Shown: positions 37,614 to 47,105 of the stretch, piece after piece
Layout of the letters: each line of letters begins with the position of its first letter
How positions within the stretch are numbered: position 1 is the stretch's first letter
From: Methylobacterium sp. J-048
GTDB lineage: Bacteria > Pseudomonadota > Alphaproteobacteria > Rhizobiales > Beijerinckiaceae
Length of the DNA: 63,829 nt
Reading direction: 5' to 3'
Assembly: GCF_022829515.1 (NCBI RefSeq)
Contig: NZ_JAKSYL010000046.1
Coordinates: 1 to 63,829, forward strand
Program-made: the position numbers and the translations under genes
Notes under the pieces: generated by a model
What the model saw: the letters and a program-made list of their open reading frames with translations, nothing else
The model's database searches: none
Told to the model about the DNA's origin: nothing

Positions 37614-37652
37614 ACCTCGTCAGAAGCCGCACATCCGCCTAGGCTCCCACTC

Positions 37653-38702
37653 ATGACGATACCGAATCGCGCCGCCCATCCCGATGTCCTCTCCGCGGTC
37701 GGCGGCACGCCGCTGATCCGCCTGCGCCGCGCCTCCGAGGCGACCGGCTGCGAGATCTTGGGCAAGGCCGAGTTCCTCAATCCCGGCCTGTCGGTGAAGG
37801 ACCGGGCAGCGCTCTCCATCGTGCAGGATGCCGAGGCGAAGGGCCTGATCCGGCCGGGCGGGACCATCGTGGAGGGCACGGCCGGCAATACCGGCATCGG
37901 CCTCGCCCTGGTGGCCTCCGTGCGCGGCTACCGGACGCTGATCGTCATCCCGGTCACCCAGTCCGAGGAGAAGAAGCAGACCCTGCGGCTCGCCGGCGCG
38001 CGTTTGGTCGAGGTTCCGGCGGTGCCGTTCGCCAACCCGAACAACTACGTCCACGTCGCCCGGCGGCTGGCCGAAAAGCTCGCCGCCACGGAAGCCGACG
38101 GGGCGTTCTTCGCCGACCAGTTCGACAACGTCGCCAACCGGCAGGCCCATGTGGACGGGACCGGGCCGGAGATCTGGGAGCAGACCGGCGGCCGGGTCGA
38201 CGGCTTCGTCTGCGCGGCCGGAACCGGCGGCACGCTGGCCGGCACCGCGGCGGCGTTGCGGGCGAAAAACCCGGGCGTGCGCATCGCGCTGGCGGACCCG
38301 GAGGGCTCGGCCCTGTACGCACACTACACCACCGGCACCCTGAAGGCGGAGGGCTCGTCGATCACCGAGGGGATCGGCCAGGGCCGTATCACCAAGAATC
38401 TAGACGGCTTCACCCCGGATCACGCCTTCCGCATCCCCGACCGCGAGGCCCTGGACATCGTCTTCGGCCTGATGCGGGAGGAGGGCCTGTCGCTGGGCGG
38501 CTCGTCCGGCATCAACGTCGCCGGGGCGATCCGGCTGGCCCGGGAGCTCGGCCCCGGCCACACGGTGGTGACGATCCTGTGCGACGGGGCGGCGCGCTAC
38601 GCCTCGAAACTGTTCAACCCGGCCTTCCTGACCGAGCGCAACCTGCCGGTCCCGGGCTGGCTCGAAGCGCCGCAGGATGTGTTGCCGGATTGGCACGCGT
38701 AA
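37653..38702 (+). CDS. Cysteine synthase (O-acetylserine sulfhydrylase) family
   Basis: The 349-residue PLP enzyme forms cysteine from O-acetylserine and sulfide. The Schiff-base Lys49 lies in 'NPGLSVKDRAA', the substrate loop is 'EGTAGNTGIGLA', and the phosphate-binding loop is 'CAAGTGGTLAGTA'. The TAGNTG form and the length are closest to the CysK-like group that also includes some cystathionine-type synthases. It begins 39 bases after cysA on the same strand, linking sulfate import to cysteine synthesis. Confidence 0.88.
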   Translation: MTIPNRAAHPDVLSAVGGTPLIRLRRASEATGCEILGKAEFLNPGLSVKDRAALSIVQDAEAKGLIRPGGTIVEGTAGNTGIGLALVASVRGYRTLIVIPVTQSEEKKQTLRLAGARLVEVPAVPFANPNNYVHVARRLAEKLAATEADGAFFADQFDNVANRQAHVDGTGPEIWEQTGGRVDGFVCAAGTGGTLAGTAAALRAKNPGVRIALADPEGSALYAHYTTGTLKAEGSSITEGIGQGRITKNLDGFTPDHAFRIPDREALDIVFGLMREEGLSLGGSSGINVAGAIRLARELGPGHTVVTILCDGAARYASKLFNPAFLTERNLPVPGWLEAPQDVLPDWHA

Positions 38703-38825
38703 GAACTACGGCCTCATCCGGCGATTATCCTCACAAAAGCGTGGGATCGCGTTGAACGGAACGGATTGTCGCAGCGTTTGAACGGTCACGCTCGCATCAG
38801 CGCGGCTGTCCGGAGAGTCCGATCC

Positions 38826-38981
38826 ATGTCCCTTGTCACCATCCTGCTCATCATCCTGATCATCCTGGCCTTCGGCGGCGGCGGCTTCCTCGGCGGCGGC
38901 GCCTATCGCGGCCCCGGCTTCGGCCTCGGCGGCATCCTGCTCATCGTGCTGATCGTGCTGCTGGTCACCGGCCGCCTGTAA
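38826..38981 (+). CDS. Small membrane protein, DUF3309 type
   Basis: A 51-residue protein made of two hydrophobic segments ('SLVTILLIILIILAFGGGG' and 'GGILLIVLIVLLVTGRL') around a glycine-rich linker. This matches the short DUF3309 family, which has no known function. The ATG at 38826 is preferred over one at 38766. It lies alone after the cysteine synthase gene. Confidence 0.75.
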   Translation: MSLVTILLIILIILAFGGGGFLGGGAYRGPGFGLGGILLIVLIVLLVTGRL

Positions 38982-39099
38982 GGCCGTTCCGGACGCCGTC
39001 CCCCGCCGGGCCGCCTGCGGTTCGGCGGGATCGTCCGACGCGGCATGTCCGCTTCACGGATCGGGGCCGCGCTCCCCGGTCCGTGATGACGCGCCGGCC

Positions 39100-40548
39100 C
39101 TATCGGCAGGCGATTCCGACGATGGCCGACGCGGCCGTGCCGGGCCCGGCCTCCGGGCGCGGCTTCGCCTCGCCGATGCCCTGGCCGGCCAGGAAGGCCG
39201 CGACCGCCTGCGCCGGCACCAGAGTCAGGCGCGCGGGCGGCACGATGCCGGCGACCCGCCGCGCCGCCGCCGGATAGCGCGCCACGAGTCCAATCAGGCG
39301 CCCCGACCGGTCGAGCACCGGCGCCCCGGCGGAGCCCGGCTGAAGCGGCGCGATGACGCCGCCCGTCACGGCCGTGGCCGGTGCGGCAAGAACTCCATCC
39401 GAGCCCGGAGCCAGGGCGATCAAGACTTCTTCGGATGCGGGCGGATCGGCGCGCACCGCCACCCGCACCGGGGCCGGGATGCCGGCCGCCTCGAGCAGCG
39501 CGAGCCCGGCCGGATCGGTCGCGAGAACCCGGGCCGTGGCCTGGCCGATCCGCGGCGCGGGGCAGCCCTCCAGCACCGCCGCCGCGGTGAGGACGCGCCC
39601 CGGCGCGATCACCAGACCGGTTCCCGCACCCGCAGGGGCGGTTGTCGTCGGGGGCGGCACGGCGGCAGCGCCGGCCGGCGGGCTCGCGGCGACCTTCGGG
39701 GGTGCGGCATCGGCGGCTGTCGGGAACGGCTCGAAGGCGTTGGCCACGGCGATCACCAGGCGGCCGACCTCCGCCGCCAGGGCCCGGTCGTAGCCGATCA
39801 GGAAGCCGCGCACGCCCTGCGGCCCGGCATCGTACCGGACGTAGGACAGGCCGCTCGCGGTCTCCGCGGTGACCACCAGGGAGTCCGGCTTTCGCAGCTT
39901 GTAGGTGACCTTGCGGTTGGGCAGCGGCGCGGTGAGCTGGTCGAACAGGCCATCCAGGGTCTCGCCCCCCGGCGGGATGGCGCGCGACTCCAGGGTCACG
40001 CGCCCGTCCGCGCTCTGCCAGCGGGTGCCGGCTTGCAGGGTCGTGCGCTTCGACAGCAGCCGCTCGGGCACGCCGATCACGGCGCCGCTGGCGGGATCGG
40101 CGGCGATCCGAAAGCGCGCCGCCGCCTTGGCCGCCTCGCCCGCCGCCAGCAGCGCCGCCCGGCCGCGCAGCTCCAGCGGATCGGCCCCGCCGGCCCGGGC
40201 GTGATAGGCCGTCAGGGCGTCGAAGGTCCGGCGCCCGAACGCCCCCGAGACCACCGCGTTGAAATCGCCGGTCCAGACCAGCGCGTCCTGGACCGCCTTG
40301 CGCTCTACCTCGGGCAGCGCCTCGAAGGCGACCCTGGTCGCCTCAAGGGCGGGATCGGGCGTGGCGGGCCGGGCAGGGGGCGCGGCCTTCGGAGCGGGCT
40401 GGGCCGGCCGGGTCGGCAGTGGCCGGTCCTGAGCGAAGCCCGGCCCCGTCAGGCCCGCAAGCAGGAGGGCCGCCAGGAGAGGCAGCGTCAACCGCCGCCG
40501 CGGCAGCGCCTCCGGATCCGATCCGTATCCTGCCCCGCGCGAATCCAT
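39100..40548 (-). CDS. Exported trypsin-like protein, probably inactive
   Basis: A 482-residue protein with an N-terminal signal anchor ('LTLPLLAALLLAGLTGPGFA'), a helical peptidoglycan-binding-like segment (about 66-125, 'AVSGAFGRRTFDALTAY'), an unassigned beta-rich middle, a Pro/Ala linker and a C-terminal S1-like domain (from about 310). In that domain the usual catalytic His motif reads 'VLTAAAVLEGC', with Ala where TAAH is expected, while the Ser region 'QPGSAGAPVLD' is kept. The protein is therefore probably a protease-fold scaffold or binding protein. It is monocistronic. Confidence 0.72.
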   Translation of the reverse strand: MDSRGAGYGSDPEALPRRRLTLPLLAALLLAGLTGPGFAQDRPLPTRPAQPAPKAAPPARPATPDPALEATRVAFEALPEVERKAVQDALVWTGDFNAVVSGAFGRRTFDALTAYHARAGGADPLELRGRAALLAAGEAAKAAARFRIAADPASGAVIGVPERLLSKRTTLQAGTRWQSADGRVTLESRAIPPGGETLDGLFDQLTAPLPNRKVTYKLRKPDSLVVTAETASGLSYVRYDAGPQGVRGFLIGYDRALAAEVGRLVIAVANAFEPFPTAADAAPPKVAASPPAGAAAVPPPTTTAPAGAGTGLVIAPGRVLTAAAVLEGCPAPRIGQATARVLATDPAGLALLEAAGIPAPVRVAVRADPPASEEVLIALAPGSDGVLAAPATAVTGGVIAPLQPGSAGAPVLDRSGRLIGLVARYPAAARRVAGIVPPARLTLVPAQAVAAFLAGQGIGEAKPRPEAGPGTAASAIVGIACR

Positions 40549-40796
40549 CGCTGCCCCCGACGCTCGACCCGGCGACCTTGGCAGAGCCCCCGGGCACGCG
40601 CCAGATCGCAGGCTCTCGGCCGGTCTCGCGTGCGGAAATCTGTCGGAACAGCGGCCGCGGTCCGGTGCACGCGGCCCCGCGATGCGCTAGAGGGCGGAGG
40701 TCCGGCCTCGCGGGCCGGCCCGGATTCCGAATCGGGACACGACTCGGACTTCCTGCCGGCCGCGCGCCGCCGCCATGGTCCGACGCGGAGCCCGGC

Positions 40797-40973
40797 ATGA
40801 GCGAGACGAACAACACCTTCAAGAAAGCGCCCAAGCGCAAGCCCGCCAAGGGCAAGAGCGTCAGCGTCTCTCCCGAGATGCGGCAGGCCTATGCCGACCT
40901 GATCCAGGAACGCGCCGAGAAGCAGGAAACCTATGGGCGGCACCTGCCGCAGGAAGAGACCAAGCGCCGGTAA
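40797..40973 (+). CDS. Small basic protein of unknown function
   Basis: A 58-residue, Lys/Arg/Glu-rich protein ('FKKAPKRKPAKGKSVSVS' followed by a helix 'EMRQAYADLIQERAEKQE'). The ATG at 40797 gives a typical start; the longer frame to 40419 is non-coding overlap with the promoter region of the protease-like gene. No family is recognised. A repeat follows its stop. Confidence 0.55.
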   Translation: MSETNNTFKKAPKRKPAKGKSVSVSPEMRQAYADLIQERAEKQETYGRHLPQEETKRR

Positions 40974-41085
40974 GAGACCGGGTTTCCAAAGGGCTCAGCC
41001 CTTTGGCGGGGTATCGGGGCGGAGCCCCGATGGCATCGCGCTTCGCGCGACCCAGGGCTCTGCCCCGGACCCGCAAAAGGTCACC

Positions 41086-41113
41086 GACCTCTTGAAACCC
41101 TGATGATTTCGAG
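41086..41113. repeat. Dispersed intergenic motif, copy 2
   Basis: The motif reads GACC, then TCTTGAAACC, then GATGATTTCGAG and corresponds closely to copy 1 at 8919-8948. Upstream, paired GGGCTC/GAGCCC-like segments (about 40994-41070) form further hairpins. Confidence 0.5.
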
Positions 41114-41118
41114 CCGCC

Positions 41119-41481
41119 CTAGCGCTTGCGCACGAACTCGGTGCGCAGGACAAGCCCCTTGATGGTGTCGTGGCGGCAATCGATCTCTTCGGGATCGTCC
41201 GTGAGCCGGATCGACCGGATGACCGTGCCCTGTTTCAGGGTCTGGTTCGCGCCCTTGACCTTCAGGTCCTTGATCAGGGTGACCGAGTCGCCGTCGGCCA
41301 GCACGTTGCCGGCCGAATCGCGCACGTCCGCCGGCCCGGGTGCCGCCGCGGCGGCCGCCTGACCGGGCGGGAGCCACTCGCCCGTCGCCTCGTCGTACAC
41401 GTAAGCTTCTTCGTCGCCGGCCAAGTCCAGAACCCCCAGTGCCGGGGCCGGGCTCTGCCCGACACCCCGCTCGCTCAGCAC
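41119..41481 (-). CDS. PhnA/YjdM domain protein lacking the zinc ribbon
   Basis: The 120-residue protein ends in the PhnA C-terminal domain: 'DSAGNVLADGDSVTLIKDL', 'KGANQTLKQGTVIRSI' and 'DCRHDTIKGLVLRTEFVRK'. The N-terminal zinc-ribbon seen in full-length YjdM is absent; instead residues 1-50 are a short acidic linker ('DEEAYVYDEATGEW'). The true function of the family is unsettled. It lies alone, convergent with the small basic protein gene. Confidence 0.72.
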   Translation of the reverse strand: MLSERGVGQSPAPALGVLDLAGDEEAYVYDEATGEWLPPGQAAAAAAPGPADVRDSAGNVLADGDSVTLIKDLKVKGANQTLKQGTVIRSIRLTDDPEEIDCRHDTIKGLVLRTEFVRKR

Positions 41482-41591
41482 CGCTCACGCCGAATCGGTC
41501 ATCGACCCGGCTCGGGTGCTGGAACGAGCGCGGCCGTTCTCGCTCCCGGCCGGGCCGGGGGCAAGAGGGCGCAGGGATCAGGGAACGTGAT

Positions 41592-41619
41592 CCGGCCTCC
41601 GCGCAGGGGCGGAGGCCGG
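41592..41619 (-). terminator. Hairpin after ccr
   Basis: CCGGCCTCC (41592-41600) and GGAGGCCGG (41611-41619) are exact reverse complements just after the ccr stop. There is no T-run, so it may act as a weak terminator or a 3'-end stabiliser. Confidence 0.5.
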
Positions 41620-41627
41620 GGGCTGCG

Positions 41628-42914
41628 TCAGCGCTTGAGCGGGCCGGCCTCGATCACGTCCTCGACCGTGCGCAGGCCCGCGCGCGGGGAGTTGACCAGG
41701 CAGGCCATGTTGCCCGGCGGGTGCTGGTTCTTCCACATCTTGGTGTGGGCCTGGGGGATCTTGTCCCAGGGAAACACCTCGCTCATGCACGGATCGACCC
41801 GGCGGTCGATCACGAACTGGTTGGCCGACGAGGCCTGCTTGAGATGGGCGAAGTGCGAGCCCTGGATCCGCTTCTGGCGCATCCAGACGTAGCGGGCGTC
41901 GAAGGTGATGTTGAAGCCGGTGGTGCCGGCGCAGAACACCACCATGCCGCCGCGCTTAACCACCAGCGCCGAGACCGGGAAGGTCGCCTCGCCGGGGTGC
42001 TCGAAGACGATGTCGACATCCTTCTTGCCGGTGATGTCCCAGATCGCCTTGCCGAATTTTCGCGCTTCTTTCGTCCAGGCGTTGAACTCAGGCGAGTTCA
42101 CCTTCGGAAGCTGGCCCCAGCAGTTGAAGTCTTTGCGGTTGATCACGCCCTTGGCGCCGAGGCTCATGACGTAGTCGCGCTTCGACTCGTCCGAGATCAC
42201 CGCGATGGCGTTGGCGCCCGAGGCCGCGCAGAGCTGGACGCCGAACACGCCGAGGCCGCCCGACGCGCCCCAGATCAGCACGTTCTGGCCCGGCCGGACC
42301 GTGTGCGGCGCGTGGCCGAACAGCATGCGGTAGGCGGTGGCCAGGGTCAGCGTGTAGCAGGCCGCCTCCTCCCAGGTGAGGTGCTTCGGCCGGTCCATGA
42401 GCTGGCGCGACTGCACCCGGCAGAACTGCGCGAAGGAGCCGTCCGGCGTCTCGTAGCCCCAGATCCGCTGCGAGGGCGAGAACATCGGGTCGCCGCCGTT
42501 GCACTCCTCGTCGTCGCCGTCGTCCTGGTTGCAGTGGACGATGACCTCGTCGCCGACCTTCCAGCGCTTCACCTTGGCGCCGACCGCCCAGACGATGCCG
42601 GACGCATCCGAGCCGGCGATGTGGTACTCGGCCTTGTGCACGTCGAAGGGCGAGATCGGCTCGCCGAGGCCAGCCCAGACGCCGTTGTAGTTGACGCCCG
42701 CGGCCATGACGTAGACCAGCACCTCGTCGTCACCGATCGACCAGACCGGCAGCACTTCGAGCTGGTGGGAGTCCTCCGGCGGCCCGTGACGCTCGCGCCG
42801 GATCGCCCAGGCGTACATCTTGGCCGGCACATGACCCAGCGGCGGGATCTCGCCCATCTCGTAGAGATCTTTGAACTCGCCGTCCGCCGGACGGACCGCA
42901 CCGCTCGCAGCCAT
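41628..42914 (-). CDS. ccr: Crotonyl-CoA carboxylase/reductase
   Basis: The 428-residue enzyme reductively carboxylates crotonyl-CoA to ethylmalonyl-CoA with NADPH, the defining step of the ethylmalonyl-CoA pathway. It belongs to the medium-chain reductase superfamily: 'VMAAGVNYNGVWAGLGEP' and 'HIAGSDASGIVWAVG' form the catalytic domain, and the NADPH site is 'IWGASGGLGVFGVQL'. 'CNQDDGDDEECNGGDPMF' and 'VFEHPGEATFPVS' are diagnostic of Ccr. It lies downstream of katA on the same strand, with a terminator-like hairpin between them. Confidence 0.96.
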   Translation of the reverse strand: MAASGAVRPADGEFKDLYEMGEIPPLGHVPAKMYAWAIRRERHGPPEDSHQLEVLPVWSIGDDEVLVYVMAAGVNYNGVWAGLGEPISPFDVHKAEYHIAGSDASGIVWAVGAKVKRWKVGDEVIVHCNQDDGDDEECNGGDPMFSPSQRIWGYETPDGSFAQFCRVQSRQLMDRPKHLTWEEAACYTLTLATAYRMLFGHAPHTVRPGQNVLIWGASGGLGVFGVQLCAASGANAIAVISDESKRDYVMSLGAKGVINRKDFNCWGQLPKVNSPEFNAWTKEARKFGKAIWDITGKKDVDIVFEHPGEATFPVSALVVKRGGMVVFCAGTTGFNITFDARYVWMRQKRIQGSHFAHLKQASSANQFVIDRRVDPCMSEVFPWDKIPQAHTKMWKNQHPPGNMACLVNSPRAGLRTVEDVIEAGPLKR

Positions 42915-43031
42915 CTCGCTCTCCTCTTATCCCGCGCTGTTCTCACGGCCGCGGTTCTCTCTCGCGCTATAGCGGCGATGTCGGAGGCGTCCAAGTGGGC
43001 CGAAAGTCGAAATCGGAGCGTTTCGCGCGTG

Positions 43032-43059
43032 AAAAAGGCGCCGGCACAAGGCCGGCGCC
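43032..43059 (-). terminator. Strong terminator between katA and ccr
   Basis: GGCGCCGGC (43037-43045) and GCCGGCGCC (43051-43059) pair perfectly around a 5-base loop and are followed on the minus strand by five T. It lies between the katA stop and the ccr start, so ccr may depend on readthrough or on its own promoter. Confidence 0.8.
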
Positions 43060-43095
43060 CGCGTATTCAAATTCGGCTTGCGAACCGACCAAGTA

Positions 43096-44568
43096 TTATT
43101 CGGCGGCCGCCTGCCGGGCGTCGATCCCGAGACCTTCCGCGACGCCCCGGCCGAAATCCGGGTGCACCTTGTACCAGTGGGCGATCATCCGCTCCTGGAT
43201 GTGGCGCGGGGAATCGCCCATCGAGGTGACGATGTTCTTCACGAGCCGCTGGCGCTCACCGTCGTCGAGCACCTTCGACCAGAGCTCGCGCGGCTGTCCG
43301 TACAGATCCGCGTCGTCGTTCGGCCAGCCGTACCGGGCGGCGTCACCCTGGATCCGCAGGGGCGGCTCGGCGAAGGCCGGATCCTCCACGGGACCGCCGA
43401 AGGAATTCGGCTGGTAATCGACCTGCGCGCCGTGGTTGCCGTCGGTGCGCATCGCCCCGTCACGGTGGTAGGTCTGCACCTTGGCGTGCTTGGCCTGGTT
43501 CACCGGGATCTGGTGGTAGTTGACGCCGAGCCGGTACCGATGCGCGTCCGAGTACGAGAGGATGCGGTTCTGCAGCATCTTGTCCGGCGAGAAGCCGATG
43601 CCCGGCACGACGTTGGACGGCTCGAAGGCCGATTGCTCGATCTCCGCGAAGTAGTTCTCCGGGTTGCGGGTGAGCTCCATCTCGCCGATCTCGATCAGCG
43701 GGTAGTCGCCGTGCGGCCAGACCTTGGTCAGGTCGAACGGATTGATCCGGTAGGTGTCGGCGTCGAGCTCCGGCATGATCTGGACGGAGACCTTCCATTT
43801 CGGGAAGTCGCCCCGCTCGATCGCCGAGGACAGGTCGGCCGCCGAATAATCCGGATCCGTGCCGGCGATTGTGTCAGCCTCCTCAGCGGAAAAGTTCTGG
43901 ATGCCCTGCTTCGTGTGGAAGTGGAACTTCACCCAATGCCGCTCGCCGCGCTCGTTCCACAGCGAGAAGGTGTGCGAGCCGTAGCCGTTCATGAACCGGG
44001 CCGATTTCGGCGTGCCGCGGTCGCTGTACAGGATCATCACCTGGTGGATCGCCTCGGGCGAGAGGCCCCAGAAATCCCAGCGGCGCCAATGCGGCTTCAG
44101 GTGCGTGCGCGGGTCGCGCTTCTGCGTGCGGATGAAGTCCGAGAACTTGATCGCGTCGCGCACGAAGAAGATCGGCGTGTTGTTGCCGACGAGGTCCCAA
44201 TTGCCCTCCTCGGTGTAGAATTTCAGGGCGAAGCCGCGGGGATCGCGGGCGGTGTCGGCGGAGCCGGACTCGCCGCCCACCGTCGAGAACCGGGCGACCA
44301 TTGGCACCTCCTGGCCGACCTTGGTCAGCACCTTGGCGCGGGTGTACGGGCTGAGCGACTTGGTCAGCCGGAACGTGCCGTAGGCGCCGTAGCCCTTGGC
44401 GTGCACCACCCGCTCCGGGATCCGCTCCCGGTTGAAATGGGCCATCTTCTCGATGAGGTGGTAGTCCTGCATCAACACGGGCCCGCGCGGGCCCACGGTG
44501 ATGGAATTCTGGTTGTCCGAGATGGGGTTGCCGAACGCGGTGGTCAGGCGCGGGCTCTGATCGGCCAT
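43096..44568 (-). CDS. katA: Monofunctional catalase
   Basis: The 490-residue haem catalase splits hydrogen peroxide. Catalytic residues are visible: distal His56 in '[16 protein letters not shown]', Asn at 129-130 in '[10 protein letters not shown]', and the proximal haem Tyr339 in '[14 protein letters not shown]'. The length fits the small-subunit clade. It is divergent from ecm and upstream of ccr. The same gene trio occurs in Methylobacterium extorquens, where peroxide protection is thought to accompany one-carbon metabolism. Confidence 0.95.
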   Translation of the reverse strand: MADQSPRLTTAFGNPISDNQNSITVGPRGPVLMQDYHLIEKMAHFNRERIPERVVHAKGYGAYGTFRLTKSLSPYTRAKVLTKVGQEVPMVARFSTVGGESGSADTARDPRGFALKFYTEEGNWDLVGNNTPIFFVRDAIKFSDFIRTQKRDPRTHLKPHWRRWDFWGLSPEAIHQVMILYSDRGTPKSARFMNGYGSHTFSLWNERGERHWVKFHFHTKQGIQNFSAEEADTIAGTDPDYSAADLSSAIERGDFPKWKVSVQIMPELDADTYRINPFDLTKVWPHGDYPLIEIGEMELTRNPENYFAEIEQSAFEPSNVVPGIGFSPDKMLQNRILSYSDAHRYRLGVNYHQIPVNQAKHAKVQTYHRDGAMRTDGNHGAQVDYQPNSFGGPVEDPAFAEPPLRIQGDAARYGWPNDDADLYGQPRELWSKVLDDGERQRLVKNIVTSMGDSPRHIQERMIAHWYKVHPDFGRGVAEGLGIDARQAAAE

Positions 44569-44855
44569 CGCTGTCGCTCCTTGGGGCGCTCGCCGCCGGC
44601 CGGTCGGTCCGGCGATGGTGCGCGCGGTGAGTCATGGATCTGGAACCGAGCGCGACGGCGGTCGCGCCGAATTCGGCGGCCGCACCCGTGCGAAACGGTG
44701 CCGGGTGCGAGCGCCGGCGGTCCAACGCGCCGGTTCCAGTTTGGAGCCATTAAATTCTAGCTCACCCGCGCACTTGTGAGGCGGTGTCCGAACCGGCGCT
44801 TCAAATCCGGCTGTCTGCGCGGACAAGTTTTTTAAAGGCCGCCAAAACACTACTG

Positions 44856-44868
44856 GTGCACGTTGCAC
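44856..44868. promoter_or_regulatory. Small palindrome between katA and ecm
   Basis: GTGCA-CGT-TGCAC is a perfect 5-bp inverted repeat with a 3-base centre, 97 bases before the ecm start and in the shared katA/ecm control region. It could bind a regulator of the ethylmalonyl-CoA pathway; short size makes this uncertain. Confidence 0.35.
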
Positions 44869-44964
44869 TTCTGTCGCGGATGACGCGCCCGGCCGCCTTC
44901 GCTACGGTGCCGCCAAGGCTGCGCCCCGCGCGCGGACACTCAAGAAGACCACACGGAGGCCAGG

Positions 44965-47007
44965 ATGGGCGTGCGCGTCGCGGAAACCACGGGCGACAAG
45001 ACGCCCCGCGATAAACCCTGGATCATCCGCACCTATGCGGGCCATTCCAACGCGGCCGAGTCCAACGCGCTCTACCGGGGCAACCTCGCCAAGGGCCAGA
45101 CCGGCCTGTCGGTGGCCTTCGACCTGCCGACCCAGACCGGCTACGACCCCGATCACGAGCTGGCGCGCGGCGAGGTCGGCAAGGTCGGCGTCTCGATCGC
45201 GCATCTCGGCGACATGCGGACCCTGTTCCAGGACATCCCGCTCGCCCAGATGAACACCTCGATGACCATCAACGCCACGGCCCCGTGGCTGCTGGCGCTC
45301 TACCTGGCGGTGGCCGAGGAGCAGGGCGCGCCCTTCGATGCCCTCCAGGGCACCACCCAGAACGACATCATCAAGGAATACCTGTCGCGTGGGACCTACG
45401 TGTTCCCGCCCGCGCCCTCGCTCCGGCTCACCAAGGACGTGATCCTGTTCACGACCCAGAACGTGCCGAAGTGGAACCCGATGAATGTCTGCTCCTACCA
45501 CCTGCAGGAGGCGGGGGCGACGCCGGTCCAGGAGCTGTCCTACGCGCTGGCCATCGCCATCGCGGTGCTCGACACGGTGCGCGACGACCCCGAATTCGAC
45601 GAAAAAAGCTTCTCCGACGTGTTCGGGCGGATCTCGTTCTTCGTGAATGCCGGGCTGCGCTTCGTCACCGAGATCTGCAAGATGCGGGCGTTCGCCGAGC
45701 TCTGGGACGAGATCGCCCAGGAACGCTACGGCATCGACGACCCGAAGAAGCGGATCTTTCGCTACGGGGTTCAGGTCAATTCGCTGGGACTGACCGAACA
45801 GCAACCGGAAAACAACGTCCACCGCATCCTGATCGAGATGCTGGCCGTGACGCTCTCCAAGCGGGCCCGCGCCCGGGCGGTGCAGCTGCCGGCCTGGAAC
45901 GAGGCGCTCGGCCTGCCGCGGCCCTGGGACCAGCAATGGTCCATGCGCATGCAGCAGATCCTGGCCTTCGAGACCGATCTTCTGGAATATGACGATATCT
46001 TCGACGGCTCGAAGGTCATCGAGGCCAAGGTCGAGGCTCTGAAGGCCGAGACCCGGGCGGAGCTGGAGCGGATCCGCGGCATCGGCGGCGCGGTCGCCGC
46101 AGTGGAGACCGGCGCCCTCAAGCGCGCCCTGGTCGAGTCGAACGCCAAGCGGATCTCGGCGATCGAGGCCGGTGAGCAGATCGTCGTCGGCGTCAACAAG
46201 TGGCAGCAGGGCGAGCCCTCGCCGCTCACCGCCGGGGAGGGCGCGATCTTCTCGGTGTCCGAGACGGTAGAGATGGAGGCGCAGGGGCGCATCCGCGACT
46301 GGCGCAGCAAGCGCGACGAGCGGGCCGTCGGCCAGGCGCTCGAAGCCCTGGAGCAGGCGGCGCGCTCGGGCGCCAACATCATGCCGGTCTCGATCGCGGC
46401 CGCCAAGGCCGGCGTCACCACAGGCGAGTGGGGCGAGCGCCTGCGGCAGGTGTTCGGCGAGTACCGGGCGCCCACCGGGGTGAGTCTCGAGACCGTCTCC
46501 TCCGGGGCGGCCGAGGAGGCCAAGCTCCTGATCGCCGATCTCGGCGAGCGGCTGGGCGAGACGCCGCGGCTCGTGGTCGGCAAGCCCGGCCTCGACGGCC
46601 ACTCGAACGGCGCCGAGCAGATCGCTTTGCGCGCCCGGGACGTCGGCTTCGACGTCACCTACGACGGCATCCGCCAGACGCCGGCCGAGATCGTCGCCAA
46701 GGCGCGTGAGACCGGCGCCCACGTGGTCGGGCTGTCGATCCTGTCGGGCAGCCACGTGCCGCTGGTCCGCGAGGTCCGCGCCCAGATGCGCGAGGCGGGG
46801 CTCGACCACATCCCGGTGGTGGTCGGCGGCATCATCTCCCCCGAGGACGAGCTGGTCCTGAAGAACATGGGCGTGCGCGCGGTCTATACGCCCAAGGACT
46901 ACGCCATCGACGCGATCATGATCGGCCTGGCCAAGGTGGTGGAGAAGAGCCTGGACCGGCAGGGCAGCGCGCAGGAGCAGCCGCGGGAGGGTGCGCAGGT
47001 CTACTGA
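44965..47007 (+). CDS. ecm: Ethylmalonyl-CoA mutase
   Basis: The 680-residue adenosylcobalamin enzyme converts ethylmalonyl-CoA to methylsuccinyl-CoA. The TIM-barrel substrate domain begins with 'TYAGHSNAAESNALYRGNL' and 'SVAFDLPTQTGYDPDHELA'. The C-terminal B12 domain has the base-off motif DxHxxG at residues 544-549 ('LDGHSNGAEQ') and 'VGLSILSGSH'. Absence of a separate large/small subunit split and the closeness to MeaA-type sequences favour ecm over methylmalonyl-CoA mutase. It is divergent from katA. Confidence 0.95.
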   Translation: MGVRVAETTGDKTPRDKPWIIRTYAGHSNAAESNALYRGNLAKGQTGLSVAFDLPTQTGYDPDHELARGEVGKVGVSIAHLGDMRTLFQDIPLAQMNTSMTINATAPWLLALYLAVAEEQGAPFDALQGTTQNDIIKEYLSRGTYVFPPAPSLRLTKDVILFTTQNVPKWNPMNVCSYHLQEAGATPVQELSYALAIAIAVLDTVRDDPEFDEKSFSDVFGRISFFVNAGLRFVTEICKMRAFAELWDEIAQERYGIDDPKKRIFRYGVQVNSLGLTEQQPENNVHRILIEMLAVTLSKRARARAVQLPAWNEALGLPRPWDQQWSMRMQQILAFETDLLEYDDIFDGSKVIEAKVEALKAETRAELERIRGIGGAVAAVETGALKRALVESNAKRISAIEAGEQIVVGVNKWQQGEPSPLTAGEGAIFSVSETVEMEAQGRIRDWRSKRDERAVGQALEALEQAARSGANIMPVSIAAAKAGVTTGEWGERLRQVFGEYRAPTGVSLETVSSGAAEEAKLLIADLGERLGETPRLVVGKPGLDGHSNGAEQIALRARDVGFDVTYDGIRQTPAEIVAKARETGAHVVGLSILSGSHVPLVREVRAQMREAGLDHIPVVVGGIISPEDELVLKNMGVRAVYTPKDYAIDAIMIGLAKVVEKSLDRQGSAQEQPREGAQVY

Positions 47008-47105
47008 GGCGGCGCGGAATCCCGCGTGCAGGTCTGCCGGGGCAAGCTTGACAGTCTTTTGATAGGAATGTCCCCTGATCCGGTATCGGACCAGGGCGAA
47101 GCGAC

